The notes beneath the pieces were generated by a model. The model saw nothing but the letters and a program-made list of their open reading frames with translations. It did not search any database and was not told the DNA's origin. The translations under genes were made by a program, and so were the position numbers. Shown in pieces: positions 34,294-44,226 of a stretch of DNA of 64,000 nt. Each line of letters starts with the position of its first letter. Within the stretch, counting starts at the first letter, position 1. The stretch comes from BD2-11 sp965115885 (GTDB lineage Bacteria; Gemmatimonadota; Gemmatimonadetes; Longimicrobiales; Gaopeijiaceae): positions 868,001-932,000 of the forward strand of contig OZ220479.1 in assembly GCA_965115885.1 (NCBI GenBank), read 5' to 3'.

Positions 34294-36759
34294 ATGGACA
34301 TGGAAGACATCCACGCTCCCCATGCCCGGAGCTATTTTCCTTCCCGGGTCGAGGCCAAGTGGCAGCGGATCTGGGAGGAACGCGGCGCCAACTCTTTTTC
34401 CGAGCGGGAACTGCGGACCTCCCGGGCGCCCTATTTCAACCTGATGATGTTCCCCTACCCTTCGGCCGAGGGGTTGCATGTGGGCAACATCTACGCCTTC
34501 ACCGGAGCGGACGTCCACGGGCGCTTCCAGCGGCTCCTCGGGCGCGACGTCTTCGAGCCCATCGGCTTCGACGCCTTCGGAATCCACTCGGAGAACTTCG
34601 CGCTGCGGCACGGAACCCACCCGATGGATCTGATTCCGGCGAACGTGGCCAACTTCACGCGCCAGCTGCGTCGCATCGGGGGGATGTTCGACTGGAAACG
34701 CTCGGTCGACACCACTTCCCCCGAGTACTACCGCTGGACCCAGTGGATCTTTCTGAAGCTCTTCGAAGCCGGGCTGGCGGAGCGCAAGAAGGCGCCGGTC
34801 AACTGGTGCCCGTCCTGCAAGACGGTGCTGGCCAACGAGCAGATCGAAGACGGCGTCTGCGAACGCTGCGACGCCACCGTCGAGCAACGGGTGATCGCGC
34901 AGTGGTTCTTCCGCATCAGCGACTACGCCCAGCGGTTGCTCGACAACCTGGACCGCATCGACTGGTCGGAATCGACGCGCAAGGCGCAGACGAACTGGAT
35001 CGGCCGCAGCGAGGGCGCCCGCCTGGTCTTCCCCGTGGTCGGCTCCGACGACGCGGTCGAGGTGTTCACGACGCGCCCGGACACCGTTTTCGGAGCGACC
35101 TACGTGGCGCTCGCCCCCGAGCACCCGCTGGTGGAGCGCATCGCCGCGCCCGACCGGCGCGAGGCGGTGCGCGCGTACGTCGACCGGGCGGCGTCCATGG
35201 ACGTGGTCAGCCGCCAGAAGACCGCCGGGGAGAAGACCGGCGTCTTCACCGGGGGCCACTGCGTGAATCCCGCCACCGGGGAGAACGTCCCGGTCTGGGT
35301 CGCCGACTACGTTCTCGCGGGCTACGGCACCGGGGCGATCATGGCGGTGCCCGGCCACGACGAGCGCGACTTCGAGTTCGCCCGCGAGTTCGGACTGCCC
35401 GCGGTGCGGGTGGTGGCGGGGCCGGAGGACGACGCCGACGCCCCGCTCGAGGCGGCCCAGACCGACGTCGGCGCCGGGCGCATGGTCAACTCCGGCCGCT
35501 TCGACGGGATGAGCGTCGCGGAGGCGAAAGTCGCCATCGTCGCCGATCTGGCGAAGCGCGGGTTGGGCGAGGAGCGGGTCGACTACCATCTGCGCGACTG
35601 GTGCATCTCGCGCCAGCGCTACTGGGGTCCGCCGATCCCCATCGTGCACTGTCCCGACTGCGGCCCGGTCCCGGTTCCCGAGTGCGACCTGCCGGTGCTG
35701 CTGCCCCGCGTCGAGGACTTCAAGCCGGACGACGACGGCGTGAGCCCGCTGGCCAGGGTCGAGTCTTGGTACAGCGTGCCCTGTCCCGCCTGCGGTGCCG
35801 CCGCGCGCCGCGAGACCGACGTCTCCGACACTTTCCTGGACAGCTCCTGGTACTTTCTGCGCTATCCCTCGGCGGGCCGCGACGAGGTCGCCTTCGATCC
35901 GGACGTCACCCGCCGCTGGCTTCCGGTGGACTCCTACATCGGCGGCAACGAGCACGCGGTGTTGCATCTGATGTACGCGCGCTTCGTCGCCATGGCGCTG
36001 CACGACATCGGGCTGCTGGACTTCGAGGAGCCGTTCACCCGCTTCCGCGCCCACGGCATCATCGTCAAGGACGGGCGCAAGATGTCCAAGACCCGGGGCA
36101 ACGTGGTCGCCCCGGATCCGGTCATCCGGGAGTTCGGCGCCGACACCTTCCGCCTGTATCTGATGTTCCTGGGGCCCTTCGCCGAGGGCGGGGACTATCG
36201 CGACGACGGCATCCGGGGCCCGCTCGGGTTCCTGAGACGGCTCTGGGACACCGTGTTGCGCGCCGCCGAGAACGAGGCCGACCCGGATCCGCGCCTCGAG
36301 AGTCGGCTGCACCGCACCATCGAGCGAGTGACGCGCCAGATCGCGGATCTTCAGTACAACACCTGCATCTCGGGGATGATGGAGTACCTGAACGCGGTGC
36401 GTGCGGGAGGGCGGACGCCGGCGCGGGCCGAGATCGAGCCGGTCGTGCTCATGGTGGCTCCGTTCGCGCCGCACATCGCCGAGGAGTTGTGGGAGCGGCT
36501 CGGGCACGAAGGCGGCCTGTTCGGGCGCGCCCGCTGGCCCGAGCATGACCCCGGAAAAGCGCAGCGGCGCGTGGCGACCCTCGCGGTGCAGGTCAACGGG
36601 AAGGTGCGCGGGACCATCGAAGGTCCCGCGGACATGAGCCGGGAGGATGCGGCGGCGCTCGCCCGCAAGCAGGAGAACGTGGCGCGTTTCCTCGAGAACG
36701 GAGCCGTGCGCCGCGTGATCCACGTGCCCGGACGGCTGATCAACCTAGTGGTCGAATGA
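34294..36759 (+). CDS. leuS: Leucine--tRNA ligase
   Basis: Class Ia synthetase charging tRNA-Leu. 821 residues with bacterial layout: HIGH-type motif HVGN in AEGLHVGNIYAF, a zinc-finger-like CPSC...CERC module, the editing CP1 domain with TTRPDTVFGATY and GTGAIMAVPGHDERD, KMSK in GRKMSKTRGNVV, and a C-terminal anticodon-binding domain ending LINLVVE. The ATG at 34294 is chosen. Another ATG six bases on (34300) is equally plausible. No strong ribosome-binding site is visible for either. It is preceded by 300 bp without a gene. Confidence 0.96.
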   Translation: MDMEDIHAPHARSYFPSRVEAKWQRIWEERGANSFSERELRTSRAPYFNLMMFPYPSAEGLHVGNIYAFTGADVHGRFQRLLGRDVFEPIGFDAFGIHSENFALRHGTHPMDLIPANVANFTRQLRRIGGMFDWKRSVDTTSPEYYRWTQWIFLKLFEAGLAERKKAPVNWCPSCKTVLANEQIEDGVCERCDATVEQRVIAQWFFRISDYAQRLLDNLDRIDWSESTRKAQTNWIGRSEGARLVFPVVGSDDAVEVFTTRPDTVFGATYVALAPEHPLVERIAAPDRREAVRAYVDRAASMDVVSRQKTAGEKTGVFTGGHCVNPATGENVPVWVADYVLAGYGTGAIMAVPGHDERDFEFAREFGLPAVRVVAGPEDDADAPLEAAQTDVGAGRMVNSGRFDGMSVAEAKVAIVADLAKRGLGEERVDYHLRDWCISRQRYWGPPIPIVHCPDCGPVPVPECDLPVLLPRVEDFKPDDDGVSPLARVESWYSVPCPACGAAARRETDVSDTFLDSSWYFLRYPSAGRDEVAFDPDVTRRWLPVDSYIGGNEHAVLHLMYARFVAMALHDIGLLDFEEPFTRFRAHGIIVKDGRKMSKTRGNVVAPDPVIREFGADTFRLYLMFLGPFAEGGDYRDDGIRGPLGFLRRLWDTVLRAAENEADPDPRLESRLHRTIERVTRQIADLQYNTCISGMMEYLNAVRAGGRTPARAEIEPVVLMVAPFAPHIAEELWERLGHEGGLFGRARWPEHDPGKAQRRVATLAVQVNGKVRGTIEGPADMSREDAAALARKQENVARFLENGAVRRVIHVPGRLINLVVE

Positions 36760-36827
36760 GGCCGGTCCCTCGGCGCGCCCCCGCGGGTTGCCGAAGGTGA
36801 CGCGACCTCGCGCGTCGCCCGCGCCCG

Positions 36828-36862
36828 CCGCAAGTCGCTTGCGGAGCGCGGTCTCCGCTCCG
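36828..36862 (+). terminator. Two adjacent hairpins between leuS and tkt
   Basis: CCGCAAG-TCG-CTTGCGG (36828-36844) is a perfect 7-bp stem with a 3-base loop. It overlaps the start of a second stem, CGGAGCG-CGGTCTC-CGCTCCG (36842-36862). They lie between the leuS stop and the tkt start. There is no T-tract. They may end leuS transcription or act in the tkt leader. Confidence 0.4.
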
Positions 36863-36914
36863 TTCCCGCGCGAGGCGCGGTCCCGCCCCCGCGCCCCTTC
36901 GAGGAAAGGCTGAG

Positions 36915-38963
36915 ATGTCCGCGCCCCCGCTCCCGGACCCCGCACTCTCGCGCCTCGCGGTCGACGCGGTGCGCGTCCTCTCGATGGATGCCGTGCAGGA
37001 GGCCAACTCCGGCCATCCGGGCGCGCCCATGGGACTCGCGCCGGTGGCGTATCTGCTCTGGACCCGGCACCTGAAGCACAATCCGGCCAACCCGGACTGG
37101 AGCGACCGGGACCGCTTCGTGCTGTCGGCGGGGCACGCCTCCATGCTCGTCTATGCCCTCCTGCACCTGACCGGCTACGACCTGTCGCTGGAGGAGATCC
37201 GCAAGTTCCGGCGGTGGGGGTCGCGCACGCCCGGGCATCCGGAGGTCGGGCACACGCCGGGCGTCGAAACCACGACGGGCCCGCTCGGTCAGGGGGTCGC
37301 CAATTCGGTGGGGATGGCGCTCGCCGAGCGCTGGCTGGGACACCGTTTCAACCGGCCGGGACACGCGGTCGTGGACCACCGCACCTGGGCGCTCTGCTCC
37401 GACGGCGACCTCATGGAAGGAATTTCGCACGAGGCCGCCGAGTTCGCCGGACACCAGCGGCTGGGCAAGCTGGTCTGGGTGTTCGACGACAACCGCGTCA
37501 CCATCGACGGCGGGATCGACCTCTCGTGCTCCACGGACCACGAGGGGCGATTTCGCGCGTACGGCTGGGACGTGCGTCGGGTGGACGACGGCAACGACCT
37601 GGCCGCCCTGGACGCCGCGCTCGAGGGCGCGCGCGCGGAGGAGCGGCGGCCTTCGCTGGTGATGGTGCGCACCACCATCGGGTACGGCAGTCCGGGCAAG
37701 GCGGGGTCGTCCGCCTCGCACGGAGCGCCGCTGGGCACCGACGAGGTGGACGCCACCAAGCGCAACCTGGGCTACCCCTCCGCCGAACCCTTCCACGTGG
37801 AGGCGGAAGCGCTGGCGCACGTGCGGCAGGCGGCGCCGCGGGGGGCGGAGCTGGAGCGGGCGTGGCGGAAGCGGTGGGCGGCGTACGAGACGGCGCATCC
37901 CGCCGCGGCCGAGGAACTCCGCCGCGCGCTGGCGGGCGAGCTGCCGGCCGACTGGGACGCGGACGTCCCCGATCTCGGCGCGCCGTCGAAGCCGCGCGCG
38001 ACCCGGGTCCACTCCGGGCGGGTGCTCGAAGGGCTGGGCGCGCGCATCCCCAACCTGCTGGGCGGGTCGGCCGACTTGGCGGGCTCCAACAAGACCACCC
38101 TGCCCGGGGAGGACGACTTGCTCGCGGAGACTCCGGGCGGGCGCACCCTCCACTTCGGAGTCCGCGAGCACGCCATGGGGGGCATCCTGAACGGGATGGC
38201 GCTGCACCGGGGCGTGCGCCCGTACGGGGGCACTTTTCTGATCTTCTCCGACTACATGCGCCCGTCCATCCGGCTGGCGGCGCTGATGGGTCTGCCCGTC
38301 GTCTACGTGTTCACCCACGACAGCGTCGGCGTCGGCGAGGACGGACCCACCCACCAGCCCGTCGAGCAGCTGGCGTCGCTGCGCGTCGTTCCCGGCGTGC
38401 TCGATCTGCGCCCCGCCGACGGACCCGAGACCGCCGAAGCTTGGCGGGCGGCGCTCGCCTACGCGGACGGACCGAGCTTCCTCGCCCTCACCCGCCAAGC
38501 GGTGGCGGTCGTCGACCGCGACCGGGCCGCGCCCGCGACCGGCCTGCACCGGGGCGGCTACGTCCTGCTGGAAGCGGACGGCGCTCCCGAGACGATCCTC
38601 ATCGCCAGCGGCTCGGAGGTGGGACTCGCCGTGCAGGCGCGCGCGGCGCTGCAGGCGGAAGGCGTGCCGACCCGGGTGGTCTCCCTGCCCAGCTGGTTCC
38701 TCTTCGCCCGTCAGTCCCGGGCGTACCGGGATCGGGTGCTTCCCCCCGAGGTCGCCGCGCGCGTCTCGGTGGAGGCCGGGAGCACGGCCGGCTGGACGCG
38801 CTGGACCGGCGACCGGGGCGCATCCGTCGGCATCGACCGCTTCGGGGCCTCCGCGCCGGGCGCGGTGCTGTTCGAGAAGTTCGGGGTCACGGCCGAGGCG
38901 GTGGCGGCCAAGGCACGCGCGCTGGTGCGGTCGCGGCCGGTTCGCCGAACTTCTGGCGCATAA
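36915..38963 (+). CDS. tkt: Transketolase
   Basis: Thiamine-diphosphate enzyme of the non-oxidative pentose phosphate pathway, exchanging two-carbon units between sugar phosphates. 682 residues with the N-terminal ANSGHPGAPMGLAP, HTPGVETTTGPLGQG, and the ThDP motif from CSDGDLMEG to VFDDN. The pyrimidine domain has GVREHAMGGILNGMALH and DSVGVGEDGPTHQPVEQLA, and a C-terminal domain follows. A strong GAGGAAAGG precedes the ATG. The stop is TAA, rare in this window. The next gene is convergent (minus strand). Confidence 0.97.
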   Translation: MSAPPLPDPALSRLAVDAVRVLSMDAVQEANSGHPGAPMGLAPVAYLLWTRHLKHNPANPDWSDRDRFVLSAGHASMLVYALLHLTGYDLSLEEIRKFRRWGSRTPGHPEVGHTPGVETTTGPLGQGVANSVGMALAERWLGHRFNRPGHAVVDHRTWALCSDGDLMEGISHEAAEFAGHQRLGKLVWVFDDNRVTIDGGIDLSCSTDHEGRFRAYGWDVRRVDDGNDLAALDAALEGARAEERRPSLVMVRTTIGYGSPGKAGSSASHGAPLGTDEVDATKRNLGYPSAEPFHVEAEALAHVRQAAPRGAELERAWRKRWAAYETAHPAAAEELRRALAGELPADWDADVPDLGAPSKPRATRVHSGRVLEGLGARIPNLLGGSADLAGSNKTTLPGEDDLLAETPGGRTLHFGVREHAMGGILNGMALHRGVRPYGGTFLIFSDYMRPSIRLAALMGLPVVYVFTHDSVGVGEDGPTHQPVEQLASLRVVPGVLDLRPADGPETAEAWRAALAYADGPSFLALTRQAVAVVDRDRAAPATGLHRGGYVLLEADGAPETILIASGSEVGLAVQARAALQAEGVPTRVVSLPSWFLFARQSRAYRDRVLPPEVAARVSVEAGSTAGWTRWTGDRGASVGIDRFGASAPGAVLFEKFGVTAEAVAAKARALVRSRPVRRTSGA

Positions 38964-39080
38964 AACAGGCTAACCGACTGTTTCGTGGTGAGTTGTCTGC
39001 GTTTTGAGAGTGTACGCCACTGGGTACGAGTCATGGACGGACGCCGGCGAGGGTGACCGGTTTCGGCCCGACCTCGCCGG

Positions 39081-40679
39081 TCAGGCTCTCTCCGAGCGAC
39101 GTTCGATTTCCGCCATCACGGCTTCGCCCAGGACGTCGACGGCGGAATCCGTCTCCAGGTCCATCGCGTCCAAGTCCGGATGGCGCACGCTCCGGATCGC
39201 TGATTCGATGGGCTCTCCGTCGAGCTTGGCCGCAAAGGCGGTCTCCTCCTTGCCCATTTTCCATACCACCGAGAGCTTCACGCTGAAGCTAGGGGACCCG
39301 GATCCTCGATATCCCAAAAAATTGAACACCCGCCTCAGGTTCACGGAGTCTTCGTCCGTGATCCGAACGAGCTCCGCGGCAAGGGTTCGCCTAGCCTCTT
39401 CCCAATTCTCGACCAGATTCGGCAGGGGCGACGACGGAGCTGTTCTCGGCGAACTCCAGTAGTCCGCCGAATTCCGGCCTCCGAACAGATCGTCCAAAGG
39501 CCCGAACGCCCGATCGAGCCTCTTCAGCTCCGGAAGAATCCACTGGCGGGCCACGCGATCCAACAGCTCGGGATCGAACGCGTCCGGGGTTCCTCCTTTC
39601 CTCCGTTGCACGAAGACGGCGATTTCCTTGACGACGTCGTCGGCCTCGCGGAGCGATTTTCCCTTCGCGGCCCGGATTCCCAGATCGAGCGACCGCATGA
39701 CGTTTTCGAGCATGAACCGCGCCAGCGGATCCGTGCGGCCCGCATCGGCGTGCTGCAGCGCTCCGATGTAGCGGTCGCGGTCGGCAGTCTCGATCACCAT
39801 GGGGGGCAGGCCGAGCCTGAGCAGGACGTAGTTGGCCAACAGCCGGGCGGTCCGTCCGTTGCCGTCGTCGAAGGGATGGATGCGCAGAAAGCTCCAGTGC
39901 GACTCGGCCAGGAAGAGGGGAAGCGGAATTCCGCGTCTCTCCAAACCGAGCCGGAACTCCCGCGTCCAGCGCTCCATCTCCGCCGGCGTTTCCTCGGGCT
40001 CCGCGAACCGGTGGAGTTCTCCGGCGGCCGTCCGGACGTGGTTGGGCTGCGTTTTGTAGGTTCCCGGAACGATCCGCTTGCGGGTTCGCTGGCCGTCCGG
40101 TGTCCGCGCAACGTGCCAGAACGGCTCCTTGAGAAGAATCGCGTTGAGATCGCGGACGTCGCCCTCGCCCAGAACCCGCTCGGCGCGGGCCAGATGCCGC
40201 ACGTGCTCGATCGCGGCGTCGTGCGCCTTCATCTCCTCGTAGTGCCGCATCGGACGTCCGCCGCTCGCTCGGCCGAAGACGAGCAGCAATTCCGTCTCGT
40301 GATAGGTGAGCGTGTTCCCTTCGATGCGGTTGGTGTTGTAGTTCCACTCGAGGCGAAGCTTCTTCCGGAGTCGCGCGTCGTCGGCGTCCCGCATGGATCC
40401 GCGGCGTTCGCGCCATTCCGAGACCGCCGCGTCCAGGCGAGGCAGGCGCTCGAAGAGTCGGACGTGCCCGTCCGTCAGAACCGGGACGCGGATACCGAGC
40501 GCGCGGGATTCGGCGATCCAGCTCGCCATGCGCTCCCCGGCGCCCGCAGCGCGCGCAAGCGGCGCAAGCGCGCTCGCCTCCACCGAATACCGGCCCAGAC
40601 GGGGATGCTCGACGATCGTCGACTCCGCGGTCCGGGCGACTTCCGCCGCTTCTCCGGTCAGCGGGCAGGTGCCGTTCAT
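39081..40679 (-). CDS. Fic-domain protein (class II AMPylator-like)
   Basis: 532 residues. The Fic core motif HPFDDGNGRTAR is intact with catalytic H268. An N-terminal inhibitory motif TNRIEGN (T116 to G121, pattern S/T-xxx-E-G/N) marks a class II, self-inhibited enzyme, with E120 expected to block ATP. The C-terminal part (about 360-532) is probably a winged-helix domain. Such chromosomal Fic proteins AMPylate or otherwise modify protein targets. The target here is unknown. It lies 60 nt after icmF on the same strand, so may be read from that operon. Confidence 0.93.
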   Translation of the reverse strand: MNGTCPLTGEAAEVARTAESTIVEHPRLGRYSVEASALAPLARAAGAGERMASWIAESRALGIRVPVLTDGHVRLFERLPRLDAAVSEWRERRGSMRDADDARLRKKLRLEWNYNTNRIEGNTLTYHETELLLVFGRASGGRPMRHYEEMKAHDAAIEHVRHLARAERVLGEGDVRDLNAILLKEPFWHVARTPDGQRTRKRIVPGTYKTQPNHVRTAAGELHRFAEPEETPAEMERWTREFRLGLERRGIPLPLFLAESHWSFLRIHPFDDGNGRTARLLANYVLLRLGLPPMVIETADRDRYIGALQHADAGRTDPLARFMLENVMRSLDLGIRAAKGKSLREADDVVKEIAVFVQRRKGGTPDAFDPELLDRVARQWILPELKRLDRAFGPLDDLFGGRNSADYWSSPRTAPSSPLPNLVENWEEARRTLAAELVRITDEDSVNLRRVFNFLGYRGSGSPSFSVKLSVVWKMGKEETAFAAKLDGEPIESAIRSVRHPDLDAMDLETDSAVDVLGEAVMAEIERRSERA

Positions 40680-40739
40680 CGCTCGATCTCCTCCGTGCGT
40701 CCTCGCCCGTCGCGCCGCTCCGAAACCGCGCGAATTCCC

Positions 40740-43700
40740 CTACATGTTCCGCCGATACCGGCCCCCGACCTCGTAGAGCGCGGACGTGATCTGCCCCAGC
40801 GTGCACACCTTGCACGCCTCCATCAGCGCGGCGAAGGTGTTGCCGTCCGTCAGCGCCACCCGCTTCAGCGCCTCGAGGGCGGGCTCGGCGCGGCCCCGGT
40901 TGCGGAACTTGAAGGCCCGGACGGAGGCGATGGCGCGGTCCTTCTCCTCCGGGGTGGCGCGGACGACCTCGGAGGGCACCCGCGTGGGCGATCCCTCCGG
41001 GCCCAGGAAGGTGTTGACCCCCACGATGGGCAGTTCGCCGCTGTGCTTGCGCGACTCGCGCTCGAGCGACTCGTCCTGGATGCGGCCGCGCTGGTACATG
41101 CGCTCCATGGCCCCGAGCACGCCTCCGCGCTCGGAGAGTCGCAGGAACTCGCGCATCACCGCCTTCTCCACCAAGTCGGTCAGCTCCTCGACGATGAACG
41201 ACCCCTGCAGCGGGTTCTCGTTGCGGGACAGCCCGAGCTCCCTGCTGATGATCAACTGAATCGCCAGAGCTCGGCGCACGCTCTCCTCGGTGGGGGTGGT
41301 GATGGCTTCGTCGTAGGCGTTGGTGTGCAGCGAGTTGCAGTTGTCGCACAGGGCGTGGAAGGCTTGCAGGGTGGTGCGGACGTCGTTGAAGGCGATCTCC
41401 TGGGCGTGCAGGCTGCGTCCCGAGGTCTGGATGTGATACTTGAGCTTCTGCGCGCGTTCGCCGGCTCCGTACACGTGTCGCATCGCCTTCGCCCAGACGC
41501 GGCGCGCCGCCCGCCCCAGCACCGCGTACTCCGGATCCATGCCGTTGGAGAAGAAGAACGACAGGTTGGGCGCGAAGTCGTCGACGCGCATCCCGCGCGC
41601 GCGGTAGTACTCGACGTAGGTGAAGCCGTTGGCGAGGGTGAACGCGAGCTGGGTGACGGGGTTGGCGCCGGCTTCCGCCATGTGGTATCCGGAAATCGAC
41701 ACCGAGTAGAAGTTCCGCACCCCTTCGTCGATGAAGTACCGCTGGACGTCGCCCATCATGCGCAGCGCCATCTCGATGGCGAAGATGCAGGTGTTCTGCG
41801 CCTGATCCTCCTTGAGAATGTCGGCTTGGACGGTGCCCCGGACCACCGCGAGGGTGTCGCTGCGGATGCGCCGGTAGACGTCGGCGGGGAGGACCTCGTC
41901 GCCGCTCGCGCCGAGCAGCATCAGGCCGAGGCCGTCGTTTCCGTCCGGAAGCGCGCCCCGGTAGCGGGGGCGCTCCGCGCCGCGTTCGCGGTGGAGGGCG
42001 CGGATGCGCTCCTCGACCTCGGCCTCCAGCCCGCTGCGGCGGATGTGGAGTTCGCACTGCTGGTCGACGGCCGCGTTCAGGAAGAAGCCGAGCAACATGG
42101 GCGCGGGACCGTTGATGGTCATCGACACGCTGGTGGACGGGTCCGCCAGGTCGAAGCCGGAATAGAGCTTCTTGACGTCGTCCACCGAGGCCACGCTGAC
42201 CCCCGAGTTGCCCACCTTGCCGTAGACTTCCATGCGCTCGTCCGGGTCCTCGCCGTAGAGCGTGACCGAATCGAAGGCGGTGGAGAGGCGATTGGCCAAG
42301 CTGGCGCGGCTCAGGAAATGGAAGCGCCGGTTGGTGCGCTCGGGCCCCCCTTCGCCCGCGAACATGCGCTGCGGGTGCTCTTCCCGCCGCTGCAGGGGGA
42401 AGACCGCGGCGGCGTAGGGAAACGCTCCGGGGACGTTCTCGGCGAGCCGCCAGCCGAGCACCTCGCCCCAGTCGCGGAAGCGCGGCAGGGCGACCCGGGG
42501 GATGCGCGATCCCGAGAGCGATTCGCTGAAGAGGCTCCGCTCCACCTTCCGACCCCGGACCCGGTACGCGTACGCGTCGGCCCGGTAGCGGCGCAGCACC
42601 GTCGGCCACTCTTCGAGCAGGGCCAGGCTCCGTTCGTCCAGTCGCGCGCGCGTCCGCCGGTAGAGGTCGATCAGGGGCGCGGACGGTCCGTCCCCGGCGC
42701 TCGGAGCGGGCAGCTCGGGCGCGATCTCTTCCGGCTCCCCGGGGAGGGACGCGTCCGCGTTCGCGTCCGCGTCGGCCGGGCCGGAGGATTCGGGGCCTCC
42801 CTCCCCGAGCAGCCGGATCGCGCCGTGGAGCTGGTACAACTGTCGGGCGAGCGCGACCTGCTCTTCGACGCGGCGGTCGTAGGCCCGGGCCGCCTCCACG
42901 ATCTCCGCCAAGTAGCGGGTGCGTTCCGGCGGGATCGCCCGGTGCTCGGCGCGTTCGCCGCCGCGGGGCGCGCGTCGGGTCGCGAGCGTCCCGGTCCGGA
43001 TCCGCAACCGGGCGAGGAGCGCCAGGTACGCCCGGTCGACGCCGGCGTCGTCGAAGCGCGACGCCACCGTCCCGTACACCGGCACCGCCTCGTCGGGGAC
43101 GCTCCGCAGGCCGTGGTTGCGCCGGTACTGCTTGCGCACGTCCCGCAGCGCGTCCAGCCCGCCCGGGCGGTCGAACTTGTTGATGGCGACCACGTCGGCG
43201 TAGTCCAGCATGTCGATTTTCTCGAGCTGGCTCGCGGCGCCGTACTCGGCCGTCATCACGTACAGGGACACGTCCGAGCGCTCCACCACTTCGGCGCCGA
43301 ACTGTCCGATCCCGGGCGTTTCGACGATCACCAGGTCGTGGCCGGCGGCCTTGCACACGTCGACCGCGTGGCGCAGGTGCGGCGACAGGCCGAGCGTCGA
43401 GGCGCGGGTGGCCATCGAGCGCATGTAGACCCGCGGATCGCTGGCGGCGTTCATCCGGATGCGGTCGCCCAGCAGCGCGCCTCCCGTGCGGCGCTTGGAC
43501 GGGTCCATCGAGACGACGGCGACCCGGCTGTCGGAAGTCGCGGACAGGTAGCGCCGAACCAGCTCGTCCACCAGCGTCGACTTGCCCGAGCCGCCGGTCC
43601 CGGTCACGCCCAGCACGGGCGCGCGCCGCGCCGCCGCCATCTTCGCCACCCTCCGCATGGCCTCTTCCGCGCCCTCGTGGCCGTTCTCGACCGCAGAGAT

Positions 43701-44216
43701 CAGGCGCGCCACCGCGCCCGCGTCCCCCCGTCGGAGCGCGCGCAACTCGCTCTCCGCATCCTCGAGCGACGAGCGCACCGAATCGCGCGCGCCCTCCAGC
43801 ACCTCGTCGATCATCCCCTGCAACCCCATCGCCCGCCCGTCGTCGGGAGAGAAGATCCGAGCGACGCCGCGCCGGGCGAGTTCCTCGGCCTCGGCGGGCA
43901 GGATGGTTCCGCCTCCGCCCCCGAAGACGCGGATCCCGCTCCCCCGTTCGCGCAGCAGGTCGTGCACGTAGGTGAAGAACTCCATGTGCCCGCCCTGGTA
44001 CGAGCTGATCGCGATGGCGTGCGCGTCCTCCTGGATCGCGCACTCCACGATCTCCAAGGCGGAGCGGTTGTGTCCCAGGTGGACGACCTCCGCGCCCGAA
44101 TCCTGGAGGATCCGGCGCATGACGTTGATGGCCGCGTCGTGTCCGTCGAAGAGCGACGCGGCCGTGACTACCCGGACGGGCTGAACGGTGCGCGGCGGGG
44201 AAGCGAGCGGGTCCAT
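40740..44216 (-). CDS. icmF: Fused isobutyryl-CoA mutase with chaperone GTPase (IcmF)
   Basis: Adenosylcobalamin mutase interconverting isobutyryl-CoA and n-butyryl-CoA or related acyl-CoAs. 1158 residues in the order B12-binding domain (about 14-145, with cobalt ligand H26 in SLFDGHDAAIN), MeaI-type G-protein chaperone (P-loop GTGGSGKS 206-213; NKFDRPGG), linker, then the large mutase barrel (to the end, with SISGYHMAEAGANP). This order defines IcmF, not methylmalonyl-CoA mutase. AAGGAGG precedes the ATG. It begins 10 nt after the lipid-kinase stop, so it is the fourth gene of the minus operon. Confidence 0.95.
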   Translation of the reverse strand: MDPLASPPRTVQPVRVVTAASLFDGHDAAINVMRRILQDSGAEVVHLGHNRSALEIVECAIQEDAHAIAISSYQGGHMEFFTYVHDLLRERGSGIRVFGGGGGTILPAEAEELARRGVARIFSPDDGRAMGLQGMIDEVLEGARDSVRSSLEDAESELRALRRGDAGAVARLISAVENGHEGAEEAMRRVAKMAAARRAPVLGVTGTGGSGKSTLVDELVRRYLSATSDSRVAVVSMDPSKRRTGGALLGDRIRMNAASDPRVYMRSMATRASTLGLSPHLRHAVDVCKAAGHDLVIVETPGIGQFGAEVVERSDVSLYVMTAEYGAASQLEKIDMLDYADVVAINKFDRPGGLDALRDVRKQYRRNHGLRSVPDEAVPVYGTVASRFDDAGVDRAYLALLARLRIRTGTLATRRAPRGGERAEHRAIPPERTRYLAEIVEAARAYDRRVEEQVALARQLYQLHGAIRLLGEGGPESSGPADADANADASLPGEPEEIAPELPAPSAGDGPSAPLIDLYRRTRARLDERSLALLEEWPTVLRRYRADAYAYRVRGRKVERSLFSESLSGSRIPRVALPRFRDWGEVLGWRLAENVPGAFPYAAAVFPLQRREEHPQRMFAGEGGPERTNRRFHFLSRASLANRLSTAFDSVTLYGEDPDERMEVYGKVGNSGVSVASVDDVKKLYSGFDLADPSTSVSMTINGPAPMLLGFFLNAAVDQQCELHIRRSGLEAEVEERIRALHRERGAERPRYRGALPDGNDGLGLMLLGASGDEVLPADVYRRIRSDTLAVVRGTVQADILKEDQAQNTCIFAIEMALRMMGDVQRYFIDEGVRNFYSVSISGYHMAEAGANPVTQLAFTLANGFTYVEYYRARGMRVDDFAPNLSFFFSNGMDPEYAVLGRAARRVWAKAMRHVYGAGERAQKLKYHIQTSGRSLHAQEIAFNDVRTTLQAFHALCDNCNSLHTNAYDEAITTPTEESVRRALAIQLIISRELGLSRNENPLQGSFIVEELTDLVEKAVMREFLRLSERGGVLGAMERMYQRGRIQDESLERESRKHSGELPIVGVNTFLGPEGSPTRVPSEVVRATPEEKDRAIASVRAFKFRNRGRAEPALEALKRVALTDGNTFAALMEACKVCTLGQITSALYEVGGRYRRNM

Positions 44217-44226
44217 CCGGCCTCCT

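Noticed and set aside
38963..38983. AAACAG...CTGTTT hairpin after tkt as terminator
   Set aside because: Only six weak base pairs around a nine-base loop; not convincing.
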